Origin: Rikenellaceae bacterium | Lineage (GTDB): Bacteria; Bacteroidota; Bacteroidia; Bacteroidales; Rikenellaceae | Direction of reading: 5' to 3' | Assembly (NCBI GenBank): GCA_009783565.1 | Contig: WRDF01000007.1 | Coordinates: 32,882 to 89,026 of the forward strand | DNA length: 56,145 nucleotides | The notes under the pieces: generated by a model | Told to the model about the DNA's origin: nothing | Database searches by the model: none | Seen by the model: only the letters and a program-made list of their open reading frames with translations | Position numbers and translations under genes: made by a program | Shown: positions 8,162-17,358 of the stretch, in pieces | Position numbering within the stretch: position 1 is the stretch's first letter | Layout of the letters: each line of letters opens with the position of its first letter

Positions 8162-11100
8162 ATGAACAATTACCTACAACTCAAAATAAACGGAGGGAAA
8201 AAGATGTGCTTCATGGCGATCTTTGCCGCTCTGTTTTTCATTCCGGCCAGCGCCGACATCGCAGTAGTGCCTGCCGAAGAATTTGCAGAAAGGATAGAGT
8301 TTGTCGCACTGCAATCTCCGAGAGTAACCCTTAATCATATCGGGCAACCGTTGGACAGAGTGCTCCGTGACATCCAAAGCCAGAGCGGAATAGGATATAC
8401 CGTGAACGAACAGGCTTGGAACGACCTGAGGTCGGTCAGTATAAATGTGTCCGACGTTCCGGTCGAAGAGGCTCTGGCCGAGCTATTGGATGGCAGCGGT
8501 TATTCGCACAGAATAGTGAACAACCTGATCGTGATCGAACGCAGCGCCGCCGTCTCTCAGCAACCTCAGCAGCCTGCCTTGTCGAGAATTACCGGTGTTG
8601 TCCGGGATACGGATAACAGACCTCTGGCGGGGGCGACCGTGTCGGCCAGAGGTACGACCAGGGGTATTGTGACGGGAGCAGACGGGAGATACACTCTGAT
8701 GGTTCGCCCGAACGAAGTTATCGTATTCTCGCTTGTCGGGAAAAATACGGTAGAAGTAACGTATACCGGTCAGCAAACCATAGACGCACGTTTGGAGGAC
8801 AGGGTGGCAGAAGTGGGGCAAGTCGTAGTTACAGGCTATCAGACACTTTCCGCCGAACGGAGTGCGGGTTCGTTTTCTCACATAGCGGGAGATGTCGTAG
8901 CCGACAAAGCGGCTTTCCGCAGTAGTATCCTCGAAAGCCTCGAAGGGCTTGCGACCGGCTTTGCGGTTAATCTGGGCGAAGACCAACATACGTTCACCAT
9001 ACGCGGCATAACCTCCATACACTCCACTGCACAACCGCTGTACGTCGTAGACGGAGTTCCCATGTCGGCCGAGAACATCGATATTTTCGTGAACAGCAAC
9101 GACATCGCTTCGGTAACATTGCTCAAAGATGCCACTGCCGCTTCCATCTGGGGTTCGCAAGCGGCCAACGGCGTTGTGGTAATAGTCACCAAGCGGGGGC
9201 GCGACACCGACAGAAAGATGAGCATAACTTACGACGGCTCTTTCACTTACAGGGGAAGGCCCGACTATAATTACCTCGAATACATGTCGAGCGAAATGTT
9301 CATGAAGAATGCCCTCGAAATCTTCGACCCCGCCCAATTCACGTGGGGCAACGTTACTACCGGCAGAGGCGGGTTGGGCGCTAATCTTTACCCTGCCGTC
9401 ATGCCGCACGAATACCCGATGTATATGATGGCTAACGGCCAGATATCGGAAAGCGAACGCGACCGGCTGCTGGCCGAAATGGCATCACGCAACAATCGCA
9501 GCCAAGTCGAGAAATACCTTATGTCGCCAGCGCTGTTCACAAGACACAGCGTTTCATTTTACGGGGGTTCTGAAACATACTCGGTATACGGCTCGCTTGC
9601 GTATGATTTCAACCAGGACGATTCGCGTAACAAGAAAGACAAATATAATGTCAATGTCAGGCAGGATTTCAAACTTTCTTCATGGTTGTCGCTCGACCTG
9701 ATCACGAACCTTTCATACACCGACGACAACAACGGACTACAATTGCAATACCCCGGCAATAACACTTACCTTAACGGATTATTGCCATATATGATGCTCA
9801 GGGACGACGAGGGCAATAACCTTTCGTTCTCCGAACTGTTGATGTATGAAGGATACCGTGCCGATAAAGAAGCTGCCAGCCGTCTTAACCTCGATTTCGT
9901 GCCGCTCGACGACATAAGGCGTGGTTTCGATAAGGCTACATCTTTGAATTCGAGGGTCAGCGCGGGGATAAGGGCTAGACTGCTCGAAGGCCTGGTATAT
10001 GAAGGCCGGTTTCAGTACCAAACCAACAATGCCGAATCGAGGGTTTTCTACAATGAAGACACATACCGCACGCGCGAGGAAGTGGCACAATTCGCGGTTG
10101 CCGGCACAGGCGGTGGCGCACCGACATACCATCTGCCCGTTTCCGGAGGTAAATACAGGGAAACCAATTTCAGGGAGCGAAACTGGCTCGTCCGAAACCA
10201 GTTCAGTTTCGACCGCTCGTTCGATGCCGCAGAATCGCACGTAACCGCATTGCTGGGTATGGAAACACAAGCCAACAGAAGGATGGGCACGACAAGCAAT
10301 GTGCGGGGATATAACCCGCAAACTCTCGTATTCGGACGGATAAACGAGGCGCAGCTGACAAGCACCGGGGTTGTCGGTATCCTTCCGAATTCGACCGCCA
10401 ATACCAATACGCTAAGAGACATATCTTTCGCCGTAGCCGATATCGAGTACCGGTACGTTTCTTTTTACGCGAACGGTGCATATACGTTCCGCCGCAAATA
10501 TACCGTCAACAGCAGCATCCGCGTAGACCAGTCGAACCTCTTCGGCAGCGATCCGAGCGTACAGTTCAAACCGGTATGGTCGGTGGGCGCAGCGTGGAAC
10601 ATCGGCCGGGAGGACTTCCTGAGCGACGTGGACTTTCTCAACCGCCTGAACCTGAGGATGAGCTATGGTCTCGGGGGTAATTCGCCCAGCCCGACGAGCG
10701 GCGCAGGCGCATACGACATTCTACTTGCGGGCAGCAGCGTGACTTTTGCGGGAATGGGCGGTACGACCTTTTCGATTCTTAGCCCTGCCAACAAAAAACT
10801 GCGCTGGGAACGCACCCGAACGTGGAATCTGGGGATCGACTTTGCGGTGCTGGATTCCCGTCTTTCGGGGAGCATCGACATTTACGACAAAGAGACAACC
10901 GACATGCTCAGCCCGATGGAACTCGACCTGACCACCGGCTGGTATTCGGCGATGATGAACGTCGGGGAAATGAGCAATAAGGGATTCGAGCTTACGCTCA
11001 ACAGCGTGAACGTAATGACATCGGATTTCAGCTGGCGCACCATGCTCAACCTCTCGAACAATAAGAACAAAGTAAATAAACTTTATCTGCGAACGCCGGT

Positions 11101-11842
11101 CACGGCCACTAACATCGTTCATCAGAGATTCCTCGAAGGTTATGCCGCGAACAGCTTGTTCGCATACCAATGGGCCGGGCTGGATAATCTCGGCGACCCG
11201 CAGGTATACGATGTGAATGCCGCAGGCGACGTGGTCAAAGTCAAAAGGACCAATAATCTGTCCGGGCCTGACGCAGCCAGATATATGGGTACTTCACAGC
11301 CCAAATGGTTCGGCGGACTGAGCAACAGTTTCCGGTACAAAAACCTCGAAATGGACTTTATGTTCGTATTCAACTTCGGCCACAAAATGCGCAACGACGT
11401 TAACAGGTTCTATACCGACCGCATAGTGTTCAATCTGCATAGGGATTTCGACAAACGCTGGCGCAAAGAGGGCGACGAGAATCATACCAATGTGCCGTCG
11501 TATGTCTCGAACTCGGCGACAGAGTCATCGAGACGCTCGACACACCTTTATACGTACTCGGACATAAACGTGATCAGCGCATCTTATGCCAAACTGCGCG
11601 ACCTGGGCATTTCGTACCACCTGCCCAAACGGTTCTGTGAAAAAGTGTCGGCACAGGCGATCAGGGTACGTTTCCAGGTCTCGAACCTCTTCTATATAGC
11701 CGCAAATAACCAGGGCATAGACCCCGAAGCCCACAGCTATTTCAGTGCACTCGGCCCAGACGGCGCTAATTTCGTATTCGGCGGCGTGAGGTCGTTACGC
11801 TACGGGCCCTCATGGTCGGGCAGCATCTCAATCAGTTTCTAA
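8162..11842 (+). CDS. SusC/RagA-family TonB-dependent outer-membrane receptor with STN domain
   Basis: A 1226-residue outer-membrane transporter. In order: signal peptide (to about residue 31), secretin/TonB N-terminal (STN) signalling domain (about 45-125), carboxypeptidase-D-like domain (RITGVVRDTDNRPLAGATV, from about 142), TonB box and plug (QVVVTGYQ at about 221; VYVVDGVPMS and LLKDATAASIWGSQAANGVVVI further on), then a beta-barrel to the C-terminal aromatic end SISISF. The STN domain marks it as a transducer that signals to a FecR, and one lies directly upstream. With the following SusD it forms an import pair. No glycoside hydrolase or lyase is nearby, so the substrate cannot be named; TlpA-type and peptidase neighbours hint at peptide or metal-related uptake. 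Confidence 0.93.
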   Translation: MNNYLQLKINGGKKMCFMAIFAALFFIPASADIAVVPAEEFAERIEFVALQSPRVTLNHIGQPLDRVLRDIQSQSGIGYTVNEQAWNDLRSVSINVSDVPVEEALAELLDGSGYSHRIVNNLIVIERSAAVSQQPQQPALSRITGVVRDTDNRPLAGATVSARGTTRGIVTGADGRYTLMVRPNEVIVFSLVGKNTVEVTYTGQQTIDARLEDRVAEVGQVVVTGYQTLSAERSAGSFSHIAGDVVADKAAFRSSILESLEGLATGFAVNLGEDQHTFTIRGITSIHSTAQPLYVVDGVPMSAENIDIFVNSNDIASVTLLKDATAASIWGSQAANGVVVIVTKRGRDTDRKMSITYDGSFTYRGRPDYNYLEYMSSEMFMKNALEIFDPAQFTWGNVTTGRGGLGANLYPAVMPHEYPMYMMANGQISESERDRLLAEMASRNNRSQVEKYLMSPALFTRHSVSFYGGSETYSVYGSLAYDFNQDDSRNKKDKYNVNVRQDFKLSSWLSLDLITNLSYTDDNNGLQLQYPGNNTYLNGLLPYMMLRDDEGNNLSFSELLMYEGYRADKEAASRLNLDFVPLDDIRRGFDKATSLNSRVSAGIRARLLEGLVYEGRFQYQTNNAESRVFYNEDTYRTREEVAQFAVAGTGGGAPTYHLPVSGGKYRETNFRERNWLVRNQFSFDRSFDAAESHVTALLGMETQANRRMGTTSNVRGYNPQTLVFGRINEAQLTSTGVVGILPNSTANTNTLRDISFAVADIEYRYVSFYANGAYTFRRKYTVNSSIRVDQSNLFGSDPSVQFKPVWSVGAAWNIGREDFLSDVDFLNRLNLRMSYGLGGNSPSPTSGAGAYDILLAGSSVTFAGMGGTTFSILSPANKKLRWERTRTWNLGIDFAVLDSRLSGSIDIYDKETTDMLSPMELDLTTGWYSAMMNVGEMSNKGFELTLNSVNVMTSDFSWRTMLNLSNNKNKVNKLYLRTPVTATNIVHQRFLEGYAANSLFAYQWAGLDNLGDPQVYDVNAAGDVVKVKRTNNLSGPDAARYMGTSQPKWFGGLSNSFRYKNLEMDFMFVFNFGHKMRNDVNRFYTDRIVFNLHRDFDKRWRKEGDENHTNVPSYVSNSATESSRRSTHLYTYSDINVISASYAKLRDLGISYHLPKRFCEKVSAQAIRVRFQVSNLFYIAANNQGIDPEAHSYFSALGPDGANFVFGGVRSLRYGPSWSGSISISF

Positions 11843-11868
11843 TCCGGATACTTCCAAAAGACAACGAT

Positions 11869-13356
11869 ATGAAAACCATAAAAATAATGACTTTTGCCGC
11901 GGTCGTCATGCTGGGAGCATTGGCCGCAGGCGGATGTTCCGACTTCCTCGACATCAAACCCAAAGGCAGGGACGTCCCGCAAACAGTGGCACACTACAAC
12001 GGTATGTTCAATAGCACTAATCTGCTTAATTTTACGTACATCCGCATGAACGAAACGGGGTCGACCTCTCTATTGCAAACCGACACCTACTGGCAGCTCA
12101 TGTGCGACGCACACATAGCCGACGAAACGTCGTTCGCCGCTATGTCGGCAAGGAGTCAGAACGCCTTTATGTGGGCCGATGATATATTTCAGGAAAACGA
12201 ACACTGTGCGGAATACGGAGCGATGTATTATCAGATATACACCTACAATCTGATCGCCAACAATGTAATGGACGCCACCGAAGGTACGGAGCAGGAAAAA
12301 AGAGCGTTGCTCGCCGAAGCGCGGGTCAATCGTGCGCTTAATTACTACTTCCTTGCGCAATTTTTCGGCAAACCCTACAACGAAGCCACTGCCGCGACCG
12401 ACCTGTGTGTGCCGCTGGTGACTGAGGCCAATTCGAGCGAAACGAACTTTACCCGCGCGACGGTCAAAGAGGTTTACGATTTCATGATAGCCGAACTCGA
12501 AGAAAGTTGCCCGCAGTTGGACAGAGCGACGCGACACCGCCTGAGGATGTTCCAACCGGCCGGGTATATCATCCTCGCCAAGGTTTACATGCAGATGGGG
12601 CGCTATGGCGATGCCACAACGGCTTTCCAGAAAGCCGAAAATGCCATGTCCGAGAGCGAGGTGGTATTGGGGTTGTTCGATTATAACACCACACTAAGCG
12701 CGTGGGGATACAATCCCGCAATGCCTTTTGCATGGTCGGGCGGTTATCCGACGAACTTCGACGTCAATAACATAGAGGTGGCATTCCTGAAACAGGGTTC
12801 TATGATGAGCTATACCCTTCAACTGTTTGCACCCAATGTTTACGTGAAACCGGAATTCATGGCGCTGTATGAGGATGACGATCACCGCCGTAAATTCTTT
12901 GCGAATAAAAACAGCACCGGCACGATCGACTACCCGTACTATCGCAGGCTGTTCGTGCGCAGTATGCCGAATTACGCCGCCGATATGCCCGAATACTATC
13001 TCCTGTTCGCCGAATGCCTCGCGCGTACGGGCAACCTTACGAAAGCCCGCGAACTGGTGACGACCCTGCGCAAGCACCGTATGCCCGTCGAGTCGGCCGA
13101 AATCCCTTCGGGCGTTACGACCGCAGACCAGCTTATAAGATTCATCGTGGAAGAAAGACATCGTGAATTTATGGTCATGGGGCACAGGTGGTTCGATATG
13201 AGGAGGCTCTGGAACGACCCGCTGTTCCAAGACCTCAAAGACGGCTATACGCATACGACGGGTGAGCGGACATTCGTGCTGACAGAAGACAGGCTGGTGT
13301 ACAGAATACCGCCCAGAGTGATGAGTTTCAATCCGAGATGGATCAATAATAATTAG
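11869..13356 (+). CDS. SusD/RagB-family surface lipoprotein
   Basis: Substrate-binding lid of the SusC channel, 495 residues. The N-terminus is a lipoprotein signal with lipobox AAGGC followed by SDFLDIKPKG, the classic start of SusD proteins. TPR-like helices follow (ARVNRALNYYFLAQFFGKPY) and the conserved C-terminal region IVEERHREFMVMGHRWFDMRRL is intact. ATG 11869 is chosen because it starts the signal peptide; longer frames overlap susC. It begins 26 bp after the susC stop and is surely co-transcribed. Confidence 0.94.
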   Translation: MKTIKIMTFAAVVMLGALAAGGCSDFLDIKPKGRDVPQTVAHYNGMFNSTNLLNFTYIRMNETGSTSLLQTDTYWQLMCDAHIADETSFAAMSARSQNAFMWADDIFQENEHCAEYGAMYYQIYTYNLIANNVMDATEGTEQEKRALLAEARVNRALNYYFLAQFFGKPYNEATAATDLCVPLVTEANSSETNFTRATVKEVYDFMIAELEESCPQLDRATRHRLRMFQPAGYIILAKVYMQMGRYGDATTAFQKAENAMSESEVVLGLFDYNTTLSAWGYNPAMPFAWSGGYPTNFDVNNIEVAFLKQGSMMSYTLQLFAPNVYVKPEFMALYEDDDHRRKFFANKNSTGTIDYPYYRRLFVRSMPNYAADMPEYYLLFAECLARTGNLTKARELVTTLRKHRMPVESAEIPSGVTTADQLIRFIVEERHREFMVMGHRWFDMRRLWNDPLFQDLKDGYTHTTGERTFVLTEDRLVYRIPPRVMSFNPRWINNN

Positions 13357-13427
13357 CATTATCACGGGGTGCGGCGATAGACGATTCCGCACCCCGTTAC
13401 CAATAAACTCGCAAAATAAAAACGAAT

Positions 13428-14558
13428 ATGAAGAAATTGATTTTATCGGTCATTCTGTTCCCGTTCGTGGCATGTGCACAGCCCGACGTAACCCGAATCA
13501 GGGTGAATGCCGAGAACTACGGTGCGGAGAGAATGAACCTTGCATGGGCGACTCCGGACAGCGATTTCAAGGTCGAACCTCTCATGCTTGAAAACGGCAA
13601 GGCCGAAATCACGATTAACGCGCCGTCGGGTACGTCGCTGACTCTGGCTAATCTCGATCCGCGCAACAGGATCACGACCGAACAGGGAATGATTCCGGGG
13701 CCCGCTTTTTCTTTCTATGCGGAGAAAGGGACGATAGATATTTCATTCGACGCGGATCGGTGGCCTGAGGTCACAATTAAAGGAGGCGCTATGAATAACG
13801 ACCTGAACCGGTACTGGGAAGAAATGGGACCGCTCGAAGCAAAGATATTCGAGGCCACACGGCGCAGGGTTGCCCTGAGTGGAGATACCAATGAATATTC
13901 CGATACGGAAGCCGAAAAGGTGAGAGAGGAGCAAGTGCGCGTACAGGAGAGATTCATTGCCGGCAACCCCGGCAGCATCGTGGCTCTCGACATTCTCGAC
14001 CGGCGGTTCATACAGTATAGCCTCACCGATTTCGAAGCGCGGTTTAATGAACTGAGTAAACGGGTGAGGGAAAGCGAAAAAGGCAAGGCAATTGCCGAGA
14101 AGATCGCTCGGGCGAACGAAGTCGCGCAGGGGAAACCGGCGCCGCAATTCACCAAGAAGGATAAGGACGGTAATGTCATGTCTCTCTCCGACTACAAAGG
14201 CAGATACGTTCTCTTGGATTTCTGGGGCACGTGGTGCGGCCCGTGTCGGGCATCACACCCACATTTGGTGGAGTTGTACGAAAAGTATTCGCCGCTCGGA
14301 CTGGAATTTATAAGCATCGCTCAGGAAGGCGGCAACGATCCGAGACCGAAATGGCTGAATGCCATAATAACGGATGGGCTGGTATGGACACAGATACTTA
14401 ATGACGAAGGCCGGGACGAATACGATGTGATAAGCCTTTACAGTATCCGGGCATTCCCGACCAAGGTGCTGATCGATCCGCAAGGAAAAATCGTAAGCAC
14501 ATGGATCGGCGACAGTCCCGAAACGGACGAAAAACTCAGAGAAATATTCGGGGTGTAA
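13428..14558 (+). CDS. TlpA-like thioredoxin-fold lipoprotein (DUF4369-type N-terminus)
   Basis: 376 residues. A lipoprotein-like signal (PFVACAQP) is followed by a beta-rich N-terminal region resembling DUF4369, a helical linker (about 120-225), and a C-terminal thioredoxin/AhpC-TSA domain with FWGTWCGPCRASHP, where the CxxC redox pair lies at about residues 268-271. Such proteins are periplasm-facing thiol reductants often encoded with FecR/SusCD modules in Bacteroidota. It follows susD by 71 bp on the same strand, and a strong bidirectional hairpin closes the transcription unit. Confidence 0.9.
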   Translation: MKKLILSVILFPFVACAQPDVTRIRVNAENYGAERMNLAWATPDSDFKVEPLMLENGKAEITINAPSGTSLTLANLDPRNRITTEQGMIPGPAFSFYAEKGTIDISFDADRWPEVTIKGGAMNNDLNRYWEEMGPLEAKIFEATRRRVALSGDTNEYSDTEAEKVREEQVRVQERFIAGNPGSIVALDILDRRFIQYSLTDFEARFNELSKRVRESEKGKAIAEKIARANEVAQGKPAPQFTKKDKDGNVMSLSDYKGRYVLLDFWGTWCGPCRASHPHLVELYEKYSPLGLEFISIAQEGGNDPRPKWLNAIITDGLVWTQILNDEGRDEYDVISLYSIRAFPTKVLIDPQGKIVSTWIGDSPETDEKLREIFGV

Positions 14559-14590
14559 TTAATTACGGTCTGTTGATACGCCCTAATGCA

Positions 14591-14621
14591 ATTGCGGCCG
14601 GCACTTCATGCCGGCCGCAAT
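14591..14621. terminator. bidirectional terminator hairpin
   Basis: A perfect 13-bp stem, ATTGCGGCCGGCA (14591-14603) with its complement (14609-14621), closes a 5-nt loop. It lies between the converging ends of the TlpA-like gene and the ECF sigma gene and can serve both. The U-run is poor on either side. Confidence 0.7.
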
Positions 14622-14628
14622 GTTATAA

Positions 14629-15189
14629 CTATATAAACAGATAGAATATAAGAACCGCTCCGAAATCCGTTTCGGATAATTTTTTCCGCAATATTTTCAG
14701 GGCCTCCGCACGTTGGTGATACACCGTATTTTCCGATTTGTTCAGTTTTTCCGCTATCTCTTTGACGCTCCAACCTTCGATATGCAGTTTGAATACACGG
14801 GCGCATTCGGCAGGCAGTAATTTTTCACTTCGTGACAATATCGAGAAAACCTCAGTCTCCGCCATGTCTGCTACTGCCGAGTGTTCGGCAAGCCGGGCGG
14901 CAGCCTTATGGCGTTCTACGTGGACGAGATGCCTGGCATTGTTCTTAAATCTGTTGCGCACAGATGCGTAAACGTAAGCCTTTAATTCGCCTATATCGGC
15001 AAAACGGAGGTCTCCCTTTTCCCAGATAGACACAAAAATATCCTGCACTATATCCTCGCCCTCTACTCCCGAATCGGAGAACAACCGGCCGGCATAGAAA
15101 ACCATCTCCTTGCGAAGCAGAAGGTATGCTTTGGCAAAGGCCGCCGATTCCTTGCGGTTTATTCCGTCTATTAACGCTTCGTTATGCAC
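14629..15189 (-). CDS. ECF-type RNA polymerase sigma factor
   Basis: 186-residue sigma-70-like regulator. Region 2 is recognisable (EDIVQDIFVSIWEKGDLRF, about 45-65, then ELKAYVYASVRNRFKNNARH); region 4 ends the protein as a helix-turn-helix (FKLHIEGWSVKEIAEKLNKS followed by TVYHQRAEALKILRKKL). It is the likely partner of the FecR at 6845, but lies at the far end of the module, in convergent orientation, 28 bp downstream of the peptidase lipoprotein gene with which it may share a transcript. The usual Bacteroidota order puts the sigma gene just before fecR. Confidence 0.9.
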   Translation of the reverse strand: MHNEALIDGINRKESAAFAKAYLLLRKEMVFYAGRLFSDSGVEGEDIVQDIFVSIWEKGDLRFADIGELKAYVYASVRNRFKNNARHLVHVERHKAAARLAEHSAVADMAETEVFSILSRSEKLLPAECARVFKLHIEGWSVKEIAEKLNKSENTVYHQRAEALKILRKKLSETDFGAVLIFYLFI

Positions 15190-15217
15190 GCTCGTCGAAT
15201 ACAGAGCAATCCTTCAA

Positions 15218-17239
15218 TTAATCAACCACCTCCCGCAGCGCGGCGATAAAAGGCTCGACGCTTACGGGGCTGCCCGTAGCGCGCATCATCCATGCGTTGG
15301 GCGTGAGTTTGCCAAGCCGGTATATACGGTCTACCTCGTTGGCGAAGTCACGTCCGGAAAGGTGGCGGTCCAGCTGGAACTCTATGATGCGCCCGAAAGC
15401 GTAGTTCGACAGGTAGAGCGGATTGGAAATCATGTGCGAATACACGGCAAGCACCGTCTGATCTTCCACGCCGAACACCGGTGCGAAGTAGTGATTCCAT
15501 ATCTGTTTCGACAGCAGGATGGTCTGGTCGCGCAGCTGTTCGGCCGTTACATTCGGGTTGGCATAGAGCCATTTCCACACGGCTATGTCGAGCATCGAAA
15601 CGCCGCAGATTTCAAACAGCCCCCATGCCATGTCGAGCATTTCCATAGCCGCCGCCTCGGCCGACGGACCGCCGTCACCGATGCCCAGCAATTCAAGGTC
15701 TTTCCTCTGAAATATGAATGCCAGCGCCTCGGTGAACGACGTGTTCGGCACGCGGCGCAATGTCCAATAATCGACATCGTAAAGCGAAATCGTCTGCTCG
15801 ACGTTATGACCGAGTTCGTGCACGGCGATGTTGAATCCCTTGTAATCCATTCCCTGAGGAGTCAGGCGGGTGCGCAGGTGCGAGCGCTGGCCGCGCATCT
15901 GTGCCCCCCACGCATGGCCCGATCCGCGCGCCGCATCGACGGCAATCAGGCTCGCTATTTCCTTCGCGCGAACGGGTGCGAAACCCAGCGTCACCAGCAT
16001 CGAAGGCATTGCGCGCTCGAACGCCTCGGCCGTCGGGAAGAGGCGCAGCGTCATCTGGCTCAGCTTGTCCTCATCGAGCGTGCTGCGCATCTTGAACCCG
16101 TCGTACCAAATATCATGCGCTTCCAACGGACGGCCCAACCTCTGCGCTATGAGCGCGCCCACAACCCGTAGTTCGGGTGCGGAGAGATATCTGTCGAAAA
16201 GTTGTTCGACGGTATCCACGTCGATCTCCATCTCCTCGTCGAACTTACGGTCGATAAGCGTCGTTCCCGTATGGCGGTCGATTTCGCGCGCGGCGCGGAA
16301 ATTATCGAGCATTTTTGCGTAACGCACTGCGCCCTCAGCCGCAAGCGTTACGGGCACACCGTTGCGCGTGACGGCGTTCGTGAACGGATTCCAATCATAA
16401 TCGGCAGAATTTACTACGGCCGCAGGGATCGTCTGATCTATAATGCGCTGCATCACGCGATATGTCATGCGCTGTTTCTCCAACCCCGCATCGCCCAACG
16501 CGTAATTCGACTTTATTTCGTCGCGCAGATTCCAATGCGAAAGTAGTCTCATGTCGTCGGGAAAAATCTGCCGTCCGTCGTCGGTGCACAACCGCCCCAT
16601 ATAAATATTATAGTCGGAGATGTAGACGTTCGCCGCACTGCCTGCCTCCGCCGCACGTTGTTTAGCTTCGGCCGGTATGCGCTCGGTGAACAGGTCGCCC
16701 AACCGTGCGTAAGCCCATGCAAGGCGGTTGTCGCCTAACATCTCCTTCTCCGCCAACGAGAGCTGCGGAAAATTCAGCGCGATGATGAACGCTATTTTGT
16801 TACGGTAAAAGTCGTCAGTGAAATGTGCGCCGGGGCTGTATGCGGCAAATTGCGCATCTACGGGCAGGAGCGGCCCCGTGTCCAGATCGGTATTCCAACG
16901 CAGGCGCAGCGTCATACGGTTGTTATAGCCGACGATGCCTTCGAGATAGAAACTGATGCGCTCGAAAGTCGCGCGGCGTACTTCGGGGTCGTCGATGTAG
17001 TTCGCTGCACAAAATTCGCGGAAATCCTGCGCCGTGCCGTCTTCCGCGCGCCACAGCCGTGCTACCTGCCTGACGCCGCGCTCCATCACATCGCGGTCGG
17101 TGGCCGTGATCTGTTCCACCGCGCCTCGAATTGTCGCCTCGTCGATCGTGGTTTGCCGCGCGGTATTTTGCTTGCAGCCTGCTGCGAAAAATGTCGTCAT
17201 GGCAGCTAAAATCGTCAATGTATAAAGTCCGGTTTTCAT
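15218..17239 (-). CDS. M3-like HExxH zinc metallopeptidase lipoprotein
   Basis: 673 residues with a lipoprotein signal (lipobox FAAGC near residue 22). Zinc-peptidase motif HELGH at 474-478 with E504 in TSFTEALAF 26 residues after the second His, the gluzincin spacing seen in M3-type oligopeptidases; E475 would be the catalytic base. The rest is mostly helical and shows no other domain I recognise. It is probably an envelope-anchored oligopeptidase. On the minus strand it is followed after 28 bp by the ECF sigma gene. Its promoter candidate is TATATTTG at 17282-17289. Family assignment to M3 rests on the motif and helical character only. Confidence 0.75.
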   Translation of the reverse strand: MKTGLYTLTILAAMTTFFAAGCKQNTARQTTIDEATIRGAVEQITATDRDVMERGVRQVARLWRAEDGTAQDFREFCAANYIDDPEVRRATFERISFYLEGIVGYNNRMTLRLRWNTDLDTGPLLPVDAQFAAYSPGAHFTDDFYRNKIAFIIALNFPQLSLAEKEMLGDNRLAWAYARLGDLFTERIPAEAKQRAAEAGSAANVYISDYNIYMGRLCTDDGRQIFPDDMRLLSHWNLRDEIKSNYALGDAGLEKQRMTYRVMQRIIDQTIPAAVVNSADYDWNPFTNAVTRNGVPVTLAAEGAVRYAKMLDNFRAAREIDRHTGTTLIDRKFDEEMEIDVDTVEQLFDRYLSAPELRVVGALIAQRLGRPLEAHDIWYDGFKMRSTLDEDKLSQMTLRLFPTAEAFERAMPSMLVTLGFAPVRAKEIASLIAVDAARGSGHAWGAQMRGQRSHLRTRLTPQGMDYKGFNIAVHELGHNVEQTISLYDVDYWTLRRVPNTSFTEALAFIFQRKDLELLGIGDGGPSAEAAAMEMLDMAWGLFEICGVSMLDIAVWKWLYANPNVTAEQLRDQTILLSKQIWNHYFAPVFGVEDQTVLAVYSHMISNPLYLSNYAFGRIIEFQLDRHLSGRDFANEVDRIYRLGKLTPNAWMMRATGSPVSVEPFIAALREVVD

Positions 17240-17281
17240 AGTTTATCGGGTAGTTTATCGGGATTTATTGACACATGGCTA

Positions 17282-17289
17282 CAAATATA
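17282..17289 (-). promoter_or_regulatory. -7 box for the metallopeptidase/sigma unit
   Basis: TATATTTG on the minus strand fits TAnnTTTG, 43 bp before the peptidase start. It is divergent from the + strand box at 17322-17329, so the two promoters share the 119-bp spacer. Confidence 0.5.
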
Positions 17290-17321
17290 AGAAATTTCCA
17301 TTACTCTCACTTTAAAATATA

Positions 17322-17329
17322 TACCTTTG
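17322..17329 (+). promoter_or_regulatory. -7 box for the first Stealth gene
   Basis: TACCTTTG fits TAnnTTTG and lies 29 bp before the ATG at 17359, giving a short leader. No convincing TTTG -33 box is seen. Confidence 0.5.
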
Positions 17330-17358
17330 TAAGTATATATACTGATTTATAAACTATT

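Noticed and set aside
8162..14558. Polysaccharide utilisation locus
   Set aside because: SusC/SusD are present but no glycoside hydrolase, lyase, esterase or sulfatase accompanies them; the neighbours are TlpA-like and peptidase proteins.
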